Part shown: piece after piece, positions 10,089-20,322 of the stretch
How the letters are laid out: every line of letters starts with the position of its first letter
Numbering within the stretch: position 1 is the stretch's first letter
DNA from: Pyropia yezoensis
Taxonomy: Eukaryota > Rhodophyta > Bangiophyceae > Bangiales > Bangiaceae
DNA length: 64,000 bases
Direction of reading: 5' to 3'
Assembly (NCBI GenBank): GCA_009829735.1
Contig: CM020620.1
Coordinates: forward strand, 5,262,299 to 5,326,298
The notes under the pieces: model-generated
What the model was told of the DNA's origin: nothing
The model's input: only the letters and a program-made list of their open reading frames with translations
Database searches by the model: none
Made by a program: the position numbers and the translations under genes

Positions 10089-10539
10089 TGAACCAATTTA
10101 GCTCGTATCGAACCCCACACGTGGCATATTTGCGCGCATTTCATTTCGTTCCCAGAGCGAAACGGAGCGCCCGTTCACGACAATTTTGGATGTGTATGGT
10201 AGTAGCATCTATACGTTCACAATTTGTAAATGAAAACGAGATGCTAAAAGCCGTGGCACATGGCGACAGCCGCCGCAGGAAGTTGCATCCTCCGAGCAAG
10301 CAGCAAGGGCAACGGAGCACCCGCCCTGCCGCTGCACGCCGCGCAAGGCCCTGCAGCCATGCGCAGTGTATGCCTGCGGGGTGGGGGTAACACACGTACT
10401 GCCAGCAGGGCCCGTCGACGTGCAGAGGCGGGGCGGCGTGCACCTGGGTGCGCTCGCACGCCCGCTCTCGGGGGGGCGGGCGCCCCCATTCGGGAAGGAT
10501 TGGTGGAGGCGGTGCCGTCCCTCAGGCGGCACCGGTCGC

Positions 10540-10800
10540 CCCTCCCCCCATCATCGCCTCTCCCCCCGACATCGCTCGTGTCCCCGTCATCGTCCCTCGC
10601 CCTGTCGCCGTCGCTTCCCCCGTCGTACCACCTCCCATCGTCGTCGCCCCTCCCACAGTTGTCGCTCCTCGCACCGTCGTCGTTCCTCCCGCCGTCGTCG
10701 CCTCTCCCACCGTCCGCGCTTCTACTACCTGTCGTTCCCACCACTCATGTCGCTCCCAGCCCATTCGTCGCGCCCACCACTCTTGTCGCGCGCACTGTTC
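10540..10800 (+). repeat. Degenerate CGTC-rich minisatellite
   Basis: Repeated short blocks of the type CGTCGTCGCCCCTCCCACC follow each other for about 260 bases. In one forward frame they would encode a Val/Ala/Pro repeat and on the minus strand an Asp/Gly/Arg repeat. Both frames are open, so I regard this as non-coding repeat DNA rather than a gene. Confidence 0.5.
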
Positions 10801-12185
10801 TTTCCATGATGTTCCCCGCTCTGTTGCCCTCTGTCACGTGGTGGCTTATCACGGACGCCCTGCCCGCTCACGCTGCGATGCCCCGTTTTTTTTTTGGTGC
10901 TTGTGTGTGTTGCTTGTTCGGGAGAGTGGACGCGGGACCATCAAGGAATGTATAGACGCGTCAGCTTTGTGACGCGACCGAGACCTGTTCTCTCGCTTGG
11001 CATGCTCTGCTCGATTCCTTTTTTTTCTATATCTGTGCGTACTCCTTTGCATACGATCATACGTGCCGAGTGCGTGAGCAGGGGTGGTGGAGATGTTGGT
11101 GGTGGGGACGACGTCGGGGATGGTAGGAGAAAGGGGAGATTATCAGTTTTGTCTGCTCCGTTGGCGGTCGTCCGAGGGAGGGGCGCGACGTTGTAGGCGG
11201 TGGTGGTGGTTGTGTGGACGCGTTTTTGTGATACCTGCGGCGATGGGAGGCGTTGGGCGGTGGGTGTCAGCAGCGGGCCTGATGTGAAGGCGGGCAGGGT
11301 GTGGTCCATGACAGTATGCGCGAAATCGAGAGGCACACCGGGGGGGAGACCGCCGCTGCGCCGGCGGGGAAGTGAAGAGGTGAGGAAGGTTGGAGGCGGT
11401 TATGGATGTGGCTTTGGTGAGGAATTTAATTCGCTGTGACGTTCGTAGTGGATGGAAGGCAGCAGTGGCCAGTCGTCAGGGACGGAGCAAAACGAGAGTG
11501 GCGCGAGCAATCACTTCCTCATTTAAGCATGAGCATTAGTTCCACGCCGCTGCTTGAGTAGCGGCCGTTGCGGATTGGACCAGTAACATGTGGACCCGTA
11601 CGCGGAGTGGGAGGTGATGCGTTAGACTGTGATGCGCTGGCTGCTCAATGGAGTTTGTGAATAATCAAGTTGGCGGACTGGGGGCGACCGCCCCGCCGGC
11701 ACCTGCACGGCGCCACGCAAGCACGACCGACGACCCTCGGCTGATGAACGAGACCAAGGAGAGGAACGGGCGTGACCACGTGGGCGCCGCGACGGACAGG
11801 GCGACGAGCGGGGAGCGTGGCCAAGCACAACCCGGCGGGTTGCGCCGGACGAGGGGACGCGACCAAGCACGGCTGTGCGGGTACGCGTGCGGGCACGCGA
11901 CGCAGGAACAAGTGCCCACCCGGCAGAGAGTGCCGGGGCGGACGAGGGACGAGGGGAGAGAAGAGGAACAAGAACGAAAGAGAGGGAGACCTGGTGGGTG
12001 CAAGGTCAGTCGGCGGGCACGCACGCACACACGCACGCACGCACTCCACTCCGACCCTGCGCCCACTCTACACCGCACACGCTGCTAGCGGTGGTCGCGT
12101 ACTCTTGGGGGGGGGACGGTGGAGGGTCCGGGGAAGAAGAAGGGCGTCGGGGGTGTGGGGGTGTGCAGTGGTGTGAGCTTGACGT

Positions 12186-12256
12186 CCGTGGAAAGGTGGT
12201 CGAAGGTTAAGTGGTCTTTGCTAGGGGGGTCTCGGGTTCGATGGTCGATGGTTCCC
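12186..12256 (+). other. Degenerate tRNA-Ser(GCT)-like sequence
   Basis: The stretch begins GGTGGTCGAAGGTTAAGTGG, which resembles the 5' half of a type II serine tRNA. It has a TTTGCTA that matches a serine GCT anticodon loop and a GGGTTCGAT like a B box. The T-arm does not pair and the acceptor ends are not complementary, so it is not a functional tRNA. It may be a tRNA pseudogene or the head of a SINE. Confidence 0.35.
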
Positions 12257-12539
12257 CGCCCTCCTCCCTCTGCCCTCCCCCTCGGTCACTCCGTACATAT
12301 ACCCTCGGGGGGGTCTCTCAGAAGGCTCTCCGCGTAGTACCTCAAAAGGTCGGGCACTAGGTGCCCGGAAATCGCTGGGGGGTGGTCGCCCCCCTCTCAC
12401 TGGGCACGTCCAGAGGTTGTCCACGGCCAGCTGAGGACCCGGCGTCGGCGCGAGTGCTGGGCGTGGCCGTGGAACCCTCTGGAACCACGGATGGCGGTCT
12501 CTGGTTCGTCGGGATGGCGGGCCCGGATGGCACCGGATG

Positions 12540-12615
12540 GCGAGCCCGGGTGGATTCGATCCCGGGATCTTCAGGATCGGAAGATGGCGTCGAAACCCGC
12601 TCGGCCACCGGAAAA
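12540..12615 (-). other. tRNA-like sequence with pol III A and B boxes
   Basis: Read on the minus strand, an exact A-box consensus (TGGCCGAGCGGG, at 12607-12596) is followed 33 bases later by an exact B-box consensus (GGATCGAATCC, at 12562-12552). A stem with a 7-base loop lies where an anticodon arm would be, but U33 is missing, the T-arm is irregular and the acceptor does not pair. This points to a tRNA-derived SINE head or a pseudogene rather than a working tRNA. A second serine-tRNA-like piece lies 300 bases away on the other strand. Confidence 0.4.
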
Positions 12616-12695
12616 TCTTGATAACTGTGGTTGTCGACGAGATTTAATCCGCCGGTCCGTGAGCAATTCCGAGCGAGTCGCAGCAGGAGTTGCAA

Positions 12696-12716
12696 TGTAA
12701 GGATTTAGTCCTTACA
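12696..12716. repeat. Palindrome with the ends of the mini-LTR family
   Basis: TGTAAGGA, five bases, then TCCTTACA. These are the same 8-bp inverted ends that bound the 67-bp LTR-like units at 37270-37336 and 59986-60052. It may be a collapsed relic of that family or a chance palindrome. Confidence 0.35.
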
Positions 12717-14600
12717 GTGAGACAGGGACGCGAGGCAACAAGTGAACGAGTCTTTTCTCGCAAGAGTTCGTACCTGAGAGCTTGCGTTGGTGGAAATAGA
12801 GGAAGGGCGACCGCAGTGGAAGCCGCGTGGGTGATGTCCGCCGGCCGGCGAGCATACAGTACGAGAAAGAGACGGGAAACGTCTCATTGCCACGGCTGGT
12901 CCGTACCAGGCATGGCGCCTCTTCTTTTTATTTTATGTACCCCGGGACACTCGTCGACTGGTTTCCAGAAGATGCTTCCGCCACGCTGACATAAGCGCAG
13001 ACAAAACAAAAAAAGCTCCAGCCGTTCATTGGCTGGTCATACGGAATAGATTACGCGCTATCAGTTTTCATTGGATGTTCGTGATCAATACAGTCTGTAT
13101 CCGGTTACATGCGCCCCAATTATATGACAGGGGGTCATATCAGTGGGAGGATCGCTATCTTGCGCAACTCGTACTCGACCGAAAGGCATTCCGATCGTCC
13201 ATGCCATACAGTTCGATCGTAAGGAATGGAATTTCTTGTGACACGGCGGCACAAAAAAGTGCACCCATCAGGGTGCACCCGTGGTCGTGGACCCTACCGA
13301 CGTGGATCCTACCGTCGTCCACCACGCTGCCGTCGGCCCTACCTCGACCAGCCTAACACCCGCCGTCCCATTCCTGACGCGCCCGCGACGACCAAAGTTC
13401 TGGTGGCCTTTTGTGGAGGACTACGTAGCGTATGGGCTTTTGTGGTGCATGGCGCGCGTCTCCAGCTGCTCCCTTTGAATCTTCTCATTGTTATGTGCTA
13501 TTGGGTAGCGCGGTGTTGTTCACCTGCAGTCTTTCTCCCGCGCTCTGTGTGCTTTTTTCATTTTTTTTGCACTTCCATGGATCTGGCAATGCTGGTTTTT
13601 TTGTTTGAGCTCTTGGTTTTGCTTGCATGCACCACTTCGTGTGCGCACACCGTCCTCATCCCCGACACTCTTCCAACCACCCTAAAAAACCCAAGATGCC
13701 GCCGTTTGAGCGATGTGGCCGCCGCAGCTGCTGCGGCGGCGGCGGAGGTGAACTGTAGCGTTCTGGCCCTATCGGACCCCACAACCACACACACACAGAA
13801 AGCCTGCGACAGGCCAGGAAGGAAGATGTAAGAGCCAAAAGGGGGTCTGCACGCCCACAACCCGGGAAATTCTTCCAGTCGGCTAGGCCAATCAGGGCTC
13901 CGGGTCTGTCGCCACAACACCGGGCCACATGGCCAAGGATCCCCAGCCAGCGCAAGGTTCCACGTAACACTGCCCACCGGGTCCCAAATCACCTCACCGA
14001 GGGCCCGCTTGTCTCCGAAAGCCAGAACGCCACATGGCCCCCTCACTAGGGCCGAGCGTCCCGCCGGCCATTTGGGTACAACGCGTCAGCGGGCCGAGGA
14101 GAGGGACCAGCGAGGGACCAGGGGAGATACTACGGGCCCCCCCGACGCGACCAGTAGGGACCAGATGGACGGTTCCAGGACGGCGAGAGGCACGGTCTCG
14201 CGGTCCGCAGGGGCCGAAAGGAGGCCGACCGGGTCGCCGCGCGCGGAGGGTGGAGAAGAGTGAGAGGGGGTCGTGTGTGGTATGCAGGGGTGGTAAAGGG
14301 GGTAATGTGCGCACGGTTTGCTGTGCGCGATGTAGGGGAGTGGTGTGCGCGTGCGCGTGTGTGTGCGCGTGCGCCGGCGCGGCCCCCACACGGTGTCTGC
14401 CTGTCTGCCCCCCTCTAGGATGCAGCGCGCCGGGGGAGGGCTAAAGAGGCAGCAGGCGGGGGCGGCGCCAGAGAGAGAGGGGGGACAGACCGGGCCAGGA
14501 CGGGGTGTGGCCACTACATGACCGGACCCCCCTGGACCAGCATGGACGTCTCTTCCCCTGGCCAACTCACCTGTCTCCTCATCTCCAGGCGCGGGCCAGT
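12717..14600. other. Region without a supported gene
   Basis: A forward ORF at 13226..13831 begins at an ATG and contains a very hydrophobic middle (about residues 85-145), but also a simple GCG run encoding Ala and no family signature, so I do not call it a gene. 13021-13220 is AT-richer than its surroundings. 14330-14385 is an alternating GT/GC stretch that could adopt Z-DNA. No transposon ends are seen. Confidence 0.4.
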
Positions 14601-14727
14601 TTCATGTCGACGTGGTCGGTATGGTCCCGGAGAAATTCACGCCAGGGGCCCGCGAAGCTAGGGGTCGGGAGCCGGCCCGTGGCTGTGTCACGTCGACTCC
14701 GGCGCATGGTACCATCCGGGCCATTGA

Positions 14728-15858
14728 CAGGCCCATGGCGGGCAACTCTTTTCGAGCGGGGCTGGGGGGGCGAGGGCGGGGGGACCAGCGGGTGGTAAGC
14801 CTCGCGCTCTCAAGTCCCCGGCTGTCGCTGTACCGCCGGTGGTTGTCGAGCGCCCGGCACAGCGCCGCGCTCTGCCAGTCCCGGCTGCTTCTGCGGGTGG
14901 TGCGGGGGCTGCCGCGGCCGCGTCGACGACGGCACGCACTCCTGTGCGCGCTTTCAAAGCGCGGGTGCCTGCTGTAGTGCGTGGGATGAAGAAGGGGGGG
15001 GCTCTGGTCCGAGGACCACAAGGTGCAGTGGTTGGCAAGCGCCGCGCGCCTGCCGCAGCAGCGCTCTTACCTGCAAGCCCAGTTTCTGGGCCCCCCGTCG
15101 CCGACCCCGCCGACGGCGACGCGGACAGGGCCACCCCCCCCGTGCACAAGAAGCCTCGCCATTCAAAGAAGGGCAAGGGGCCGGCACGGCACCCGGACGA
15201 AAAAGAAGGGATCGAACTTGCCGTCGCAGTTCGGGCGGAGGTCAGCGCCCGCGTCAACAACGGGATGGCGGCGCCCGAGGACGCTGACGACGTCTTCCTC
15301 TGTGCTGAAGATGCTGACGCCATGTACCTGGCGTCCATTATGGCGGCGGCCCCCGCCAGTCGGGAGCGGGCAAATGAGTTGCGCCACACTGTGGCCGATA
15401 CGGTGCCCCGGAAGCACAAGGGGAAGCCGAAGGAAGGTGGGTCGGGGAGCAAGAGGCGGGTGAATGACCTCCTCGGGCTCTGCGGGATGGCGCGGTCGGC
15501 CACCTACGGCGCGCTCACGCGCTGGATCATCCATCGGTGGCAGTACCATGCCAAGTTTTACGACTCAGCCGGGTTTACGCCACCGGACGAAGAGGACGAA
15601 GGAGAGGACGGGGTGCGGGGCGAGGGAGAGGAAGCCCGTGCTGAGGCGCGTGCCCAGGACACCCGGGCGAAGGCGGCGCGGTGGTGGCTGCGTGGCAGGC
15701 GGTACCTGAAGACAAAGAAGGGTCGCCTGGCGCTGTATCAGATTGCAGCTGAGTTCATCCGCAACCTCGACGTTGACAACGCGAAGACAACGGCGATCCA
15801 TAAGGGACGCGTAGTGTTGCGGCTGCGGCTGTGTCAACTGGCCATCATTCTCGCCAAG
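14728..15858 (+). CDS. Two-exon nuclear-type protein, exon 1 (5' end not fixed)
   Basis: The frame is open from a TGA at 14725 to the splice donor at 15859 (AAG then GTAAGT). No ATG occurs near the left edge. The first in-frame ATG is at 14987 (Met-Lys-Lys-Gly), so either translation starts there or an upstream exon joins near 14730 (CAG acceptor-like). The encoded part is basic and Ala/Pro-rich at first (KKPRHSKKGKG, probable nuclear localisation signal). It then becomes helical and charged, ending in an Arg/Leu/Lys-rich helix before the intron. No known domain is recognised. The clean phase-0 intron and continuity with exon 2 make this one of the better supported host genes here. Confidence 0.6.
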
Positions 15859-16098
15859 GTAAGTTGTTGCGTTCGTCTGCGCTGTTATATAGGTTAGCGC
15901 ATCTCCTTGCATCGCACTACACTGCGCTGTGCCGGGTACTGTATCTTTTGTACCGCACTCCATCGTACTGTATCTCTCTGCGATTCGTTGTGAGTCGCTG
16001 TCACGCAGTGCCAGTTCCTACCTCCGATCTGGGCCTGACACATGGTGCTGTGTGGTTGGCTCGAGCTCTGTTGCTTCTTCCGTGTCCTTTATGTGCAG
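15859..16098 (+). other. Spliceosomal intron, 240 bp
   Basis: Donor GTAAGT directly after an AAG codon, acceptor TTTATGTGCAG directly before a GTG codon, phase 0. The sequence between is T-rich and less GC-rich than both exons, with stops in the coding frame. Removing it joins two helical segments of the same protein in frame. Confidence 0.75.
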
Positions 16099-16950
16099 GT
16101 GCGCGCCCAGCTACTGCTGTGGTCGCTGGGTAGGGACGGGAAGCAGAAGGTGTTTGGCGGCCTGACCCCATCCCACCGTGCCATTTTCTGCGAGGAGCTG
16201 GCGGCTCTCTACGAGTCTGCGCGCTCGCCGGACTGTGTGTGGGTACGGCTTTTTAAGACGGACGTGGACGAGGACGACTGCGCTTCGCTGAAGGACCCGG
16301 AAGTGACCTTGGGGGCCCGAACGTTTGCCGCTCGGCGGGGTGGCAAGCGGAAGTTCAACGGCGACGAGGACAAGCAGAAGGAGACCCTGCGGCACCTGTG
16401 CGACTCCACAATTGAGGAGGAGTCGGACTTCACGTCAGACGACGAGGTCGTGCTCGTGACGCCGCCGTCTGTTACGGTCGCGCCGAAGTCGCGGGACGAG
16501 CTGCGCATGCAGCGGCTGATGTCGACTGAGCCGATGCGCGACAGTGTTCCTGGAGTAAAAGTCAAGATGGAGCGGGAAAGTGATGAGGACGTGCAGATCG
16601 TGGAGGAGGAAGAGGGTGAAGGAAGTGACGCGTCCTGGGAGATGGAGGAGGGTGATGACGGGGGGTTCCCCAGTGAAGAGGTTGTAAAGGGGGAGGGTAG
16701 TTTAGGTGAGGAGGAGGAGAAGGAGGAGGAGGAGGAGGGCGAGGAGGAGGAGGGCGAGGAGGAGGAGGGCGAGGAGGAGGAGGGCGAGGAGGAGGAGGGC
16801 GAGGAGGAGGAGGGAGAGGAGGAGGAGGGGGGGGAGGAGGAGGAGGAGGCCGAGGAAGACCGCTATGGAGGGAGTGAAGAATGTAGTGGCTCGGGTGAGA
16901 GTGGGGATGGTCGGGAGAGTGGGGATGAGAACGTGAGTGGCAGTGCGTGA
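16099..16950 (+). CDS. Two-exon nuclear-type protein, exon 2 with acidic GEEEE repeat
   Basis: Exon 2 encodes 283 residues in frame with exon 1. Its first 60 residues (VRAQLLLWSLGRDGKQ start) continue the helical domain, followed by a basic patch (RRGGKRKF). It ends in a long acidic tail in which the 15-bp unit for Gly-Glu4 repeats about eight times (16735-16830). Acidic tails of this kind occur in chromatin and nucleolar proteins, but no family is recognised and function is unknown. The total protein is about 570 aa if it starts at the ATG at 14987. The repeat tract is probably polymorphic. Confidence 0.6.
   Translation: MRAQLLLWSLGRDGKQKVFGGLTPSHRAIFCEELAALYESARSPDCVWVRLFKTDVDEDDCASLKDPEVTLGARTFAARRGGKRKFNGDEDKQKETLRHLCDSTIEEESDFTSDDEVVLVTPPSVTVAPKSRDELRMQRLMSTEPMRDSVPGVKVKMERESDEDVQIVEEEEGEGSDASWEMEEGDDGGFPSEEVVKGEGSLGEEEEKEEEEEGEEEEGEEEEGEEEEGEEEEGEEEEGEEEEGGEEEEEAEEDRYGGSEECSGSGESGDGRESGDENVSGSA
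16700..16856 (+). repeat. 15-bp coding minisatellite (Gly-Glu4)
   Basis: GAGGAGGAGGGCGAG units repeat in register inside exon 2 of the acidic-tail gene. The copies are nearly identical, which suggests recent slippage expansion. Because the unit is a multiple of three, length changes would keep the frame. Confidence 0.8.
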
Positions 16951-17039
16951 CGGTGTTCAATGATCATTTTCACCTTGCCACTTCCTCTGTTTGCTTGTTC
17001 TCCATTGTATGTCCCTGTATGTCCCTGTATATCCGACCT

Positions 17040-18110
17040 GCCGTCTCTGTGGTGGTGGTGGACAGCAAGTGCGCGGCGGCTGTTGCGGCGGTCCTGGTGT
17101 GCGGGCAGCCGCAGGCAGCGGCTGCCAGGGTGCTTTTGTTGGTCTACTGGACGGGTGGCAGCTGCTGTTGTGGCGCGGGCTTCACCGGCGACGGCTTCCG
17201 GGGCGGTGCTGTTGATGTTTGGGCGGATGGCGGCTGCCGCGGCGGTGCGGGTGGGCGACGGCCGCCTCGGTAGTGATGGTGGGTGGCTGGACGAGTAGTG
17301 GCGCGTTGGTGTTGGTCGGGGGTCTGGCAGGTGGCGGCTGCCAATGTGCCGCTAGGGGGCAGCTGGACGTGTGGCAGCCGCTGCGGCGGCGCTATCTGAA
17401 CGGGCGCCGCTTTCACAGTGGCGTCGGTGCGCGGTGGGCGGGTAGTGGCTGCCGCGGAAGTGCGTTCGAGATGCACGGGCGCCACTGCCACGGTGGTGAA
17501 GACAGTCTGCTGGGCGGGTGGCCAGGTCGGATGGCGAATGCCGCGGCGGTGCGAGCTGTACGGGCGACGGCTGCAGCCGTAGTTTTGGTGGGCGGCTGGG
17601 CGGGTGGTGCTGGGCGCGTGGTGGCTGCCGCGGCGGTGCAGATTGCACAGGCGACGCTGCCACGGTGGTGGAGGGGGGCAGCTGAGCGGGTGGCCTGGGC
17701 GAGTGGCAGCTGCAGCGGCGGTGCAAGCCGCACGGGCAAAACGGGCAACGGCTGCCTCGGGCGTTTTCGTCGGCGGCTGGGCGGGTGGTGGCTGCCGCGG
17801 GCGGCGGAGCGGGATGCACGGGCGCCGCTGCAAAGGATGTGTAGGAGGGCAACTGGGCGGGTGGCCTGGGCCGGTGGCAGCTGTCGTGGCGTTGCAATCT
17901 GCACGGGTAGCAGCTTTTGCAGCGGCGTGAGTCGCGCGTGCAGCGCTGCCTTGGTGGTGCTTGCGGGCTGTTGGGCGCAAGGTCGCGATCGCGGCTGTGC
18001 TGGCTGCACGGGCGCCGCTGACACGGGCGTTGTTGGTGGGCGGCTCTGCACGGGGCGGTTACCGCAGCAGAGCTGCGGCGGTGTGGCGGCTGTCACTGGT
18101 GGCTGGTGCG
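17040..18110. repeat. Degenerate GC-rich minisatellite
   Basis: More than 1 kb of imperfect repeats built from blocks such as GGCGGCTGGGCGGGTGG, then a GCTGCCGCGGCGGTG-type block and a CACGGGCGACG-type block. Each larger unit is very roughly 90-110 bases. All six frames are largely open, so the long ORFs on both strands are by-products of composition. It starts about 90 bases after the stop of the acidic-tail gene. Confidence 0.6.
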
Positions 18111-18970
18111 GTAGTGGCGGTGGAGTGGACAGGTAAGATGGTGACAGCCTCTGTGGTGGTGTTGGAGTAGACAGGTAAGAGGGTGACAGCCTCTGTGGTG
18201 GTGTAGGTTGGCGTGTGTGTGGGCGGCGGATGCGGTTGCGGTGCACGTGGGGGGGGATGGCAGGTGGACCCCACGACCGTGTGTGTCTATGGTGGTGTCT
18301 GACGGTGTGCGTCTGGCGCGGCCCAGGCACTGTGGCGAGGCACTGACGTCGATGCGGCGAGTGGTTGTGACTGTGTCTGTCTGTCGTGTCTGTCTGTGTC
18401 TGTGTCTATTCACCTGATCAGGCAGCTCCAGGTGGCCCGCCTCTGTAATACGTTTCCAGTGGCTTTGAGAATGTGTGGAGTAACTATTAAAGTGAACAAA
18501 AATGTATGAGTAATTCCACAGGGAGCGGAAGAAAACAGGCCGTCATCCGGCGTAATCCGGCCTGCGCCGGATACGCACTGTAGTGGCCTATTCAATTCTT
18601 TGTGTTTCACACTGCGATCTAGCTTGCAGTACGGTGTATTACCGCATGCAGTGCACATGGTGCACGGTGCATCGCACCCTTCTTGCTGCCCTTTTTCGGT
18701 GTCTGAGTTGCAAGCATCTGCCTGTATTTACTGCATTTCAAACAGGCGTTGAAATACAGGAAAACATGCAATGAAATACAGTGGTTCCGGTCGCCGACGA
18801 AGGTCCGGGCATACTGCGCCCGGAATGATATAGACCCTAACAGCCCCCCCTCAACGTGAGGGAAGGCCGAGTAACAGTGTCAAGAGAGTGCTTCAAGTCG
18901 AAGTGGTACGCAGAGTGGCTTTTAACTACAGCCCTAACCCTCACACTCTCACAACGAAGGCTTCTGCCAA
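18111..18970. other. Intergenic DNA without recognised gene
   Basis: Begins with two near-identical 41-base copies around GACAGGTAAGA(T/G)GGTGACAGCCTC (18127-18200) and a TG/TCTG-rich stretch (18360-18415). It then becomes AT-richer towards 18970. It lies downstream of the stop of the interrupted minus-strand ORF and may be its 3' region. Confidence 0.4.
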
Positions 18971-19734
18971 CTAGGCATGCATGCTAGACTCTCCAACCCC
19001 ACGGCCCTCGCTCTCACGTGGAGGCGAGCGGCGAGACCCACGCCGATAACGTTCCCCACCAGTCGGCGGGGCCGGCGGCTCCAAGTCGGGACCGTCGCGC
19101 CCCTCACGGTCGCGCAAGTGGCGACGACCGCGGCTACCCTTCTGCTTGGTCTTGCGCGCAAGTTGGCGACGCAGACGCCGGACCGACTCCGACTCTGACG
19201 GAGTAGAGGAATCCGAGACGGAATAAGACAACTCGTCTTCCGGTACTGAGGGAGAGCGCCGCGAGTGTCGGCGACGACGGCGAGGAGGCGAGTATGCCCG
19301 GCTCGCCCGACTTTTGCCACGCCCAAGTGGGGCTGGCTGGGGCACAATAGCCCCGATGCGAGCCAACTCGGCCGTCATAAACTCCGCTACCGTCTCGCAA
19401 CTCGCGGTCGCCACCGCAGTACGAACGCGCTCCTCAAGTTGAGGAGTCTCGGAAACTTGAAGGGTTGCGGTCGACGCGGCCAACCAGGAAATGGTGCGCA
19501 CCAACGTGGTGATCATCATCTCTGAGGTCAGAGGCGTGGCCGTTAACACCAACTTGGGATAAGCCGTTAGAAGAGTGGCCCCCAAGTTGGGGGACACTGG
19601 GGTGGACGACTCAATGGCCACGCTTATCGGGATGTCCTCGTGCGGCTGGTAGGGGACAGGAGGAAGTGGAGGGGCACGCCGAGGTGGCGGTGCCCGAGTG
19701 TAACTGCGACCCCTACTCGGGGCCCCCGCAGTGG
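18971..19734 (-). pseudogene. ORF of unknown function split by element A (3' portion)
   Basis: The minus strand is open from the left border of element A (19734, including the AGTGG target duplication) to a TGA at 18971. The encoded part has a Pro-rich start, a helical middle of about 90 residues (around TSEMMITTLVRTISWLAAS) and a long Arg/Ser-rich C-terminus with RRRRR and SESES stretches. The frame runs exactly through the insertion point into the reading frame on the far side of element A (37173..37214, ATG at 37214), counting the duplicated 5 bp once. So an intact ORF of about 265 codons existed until a recent insertion. The helical middle and basic tail would suit a Gag-like or RNA-binding protein, but no family is recognised. 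Confidence 0.55.
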
Positions 19735-20097
19735 TGTAGCAATATGGTTGTCCGTATTGTGACCCTAATATCAGGGGGGCTACTTCTAACCCTTAACTTT
19801 CAATTTGATAGTTCGTACTGGTCACGGTATCTATAAGTTACGTATGACCAGAGGGACTTGCATCTTGGGGTGGAGGGTAGTTAGTAGTGTCTCCGAGGGT
19901 TTATAACGAGGGGGCCGGTGGCGAATCCACCGCCGGCCAAGGTAGAACAACAAACCCCTCCCATTTGGGCTCCCATCTTGGTCCCGTGGCTTGCGCTCCA
20001 AGGACAGCAACCTTGGCCTCCCGGTGACGTTGGTGCCGATCCCCCTTGGTGAGTGTTCCCTGAGAGTGGACGTGCGACGGATACCTATTGTGCTACA
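19735..20097 (+). repeat. Element A 5' LTR
   Basis: 363 bp, TGTAGC at the left and GCTACA at the right (TGTAG/CTACA inverted ends). Preceded by AGTGG, which recurs after the 3' LTR. It has a G6 run where the 3' LTR has G7. Confidence 0.95.
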
Positions 20098-20098
20098 T

Positions 20099-20110
20099 TG
20101 GTGGAGCAGC
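20099..20110 (+). promoter_or_regulatory. Element A primer-binding site
   Basis: TGGTGGAGCAGC lies one base after the 5' LTR. A PBS starts with TGG, complementary to the CCA end of a tRNA. Element B has TGGTGGATCAGC at the same place. The matching tRNA was not identified. Confidence 0.6.
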
Positions 20111-20322
20111 AGGGGACGGGTTTCCGTCACCCTTGTGGTGACGCCGTCTTCGGCCCTGGCACACGGATAGGGATCCGGTCCTTTTCTTGTACTCGTGGTG
20201 TTGCGACCTGATCGATTGTGTTGAGCTTTTACCTGTGACTGTGACCTACTGTTACTCTCCCCAATCTACCCCCTCGCTCTCTTATTCGTGGTGGTCGTTG
20301 CGTCGGTTGACTGATTGTGACT

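Larger units (their letters stand above)
9001..12180. other. Intergenic DNA with no gene recognised
   Basis: About 3.2 kb without a convincing gene. It contains an inverted repeat at 10030-10088, a CGTC-rich degenerate repeat at about 10540-10800, and an alternating CA/CG stretch near 12010-12040. ORFs on both strands overlap and share no domain features. 9590-10260 is less GC-rich than its surroundings and may be relic transposon DNA. Confidence 0.4.

Noticed and set aside
13226..13831. Forward ORF of 201 codons with hydrophobic segments
   Set aside because: Starts with ATG but mixes simple GCG repeats with T-rich sequence and shows no family motif; too weak to call a gene.
16706..16936. 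Arg-rich ORF overlapping the acidic tail
   Set aside because: It is the shifted-frame reading of the GEEEE repeat; the acidic frame is in line with exon 1 and ends normally.
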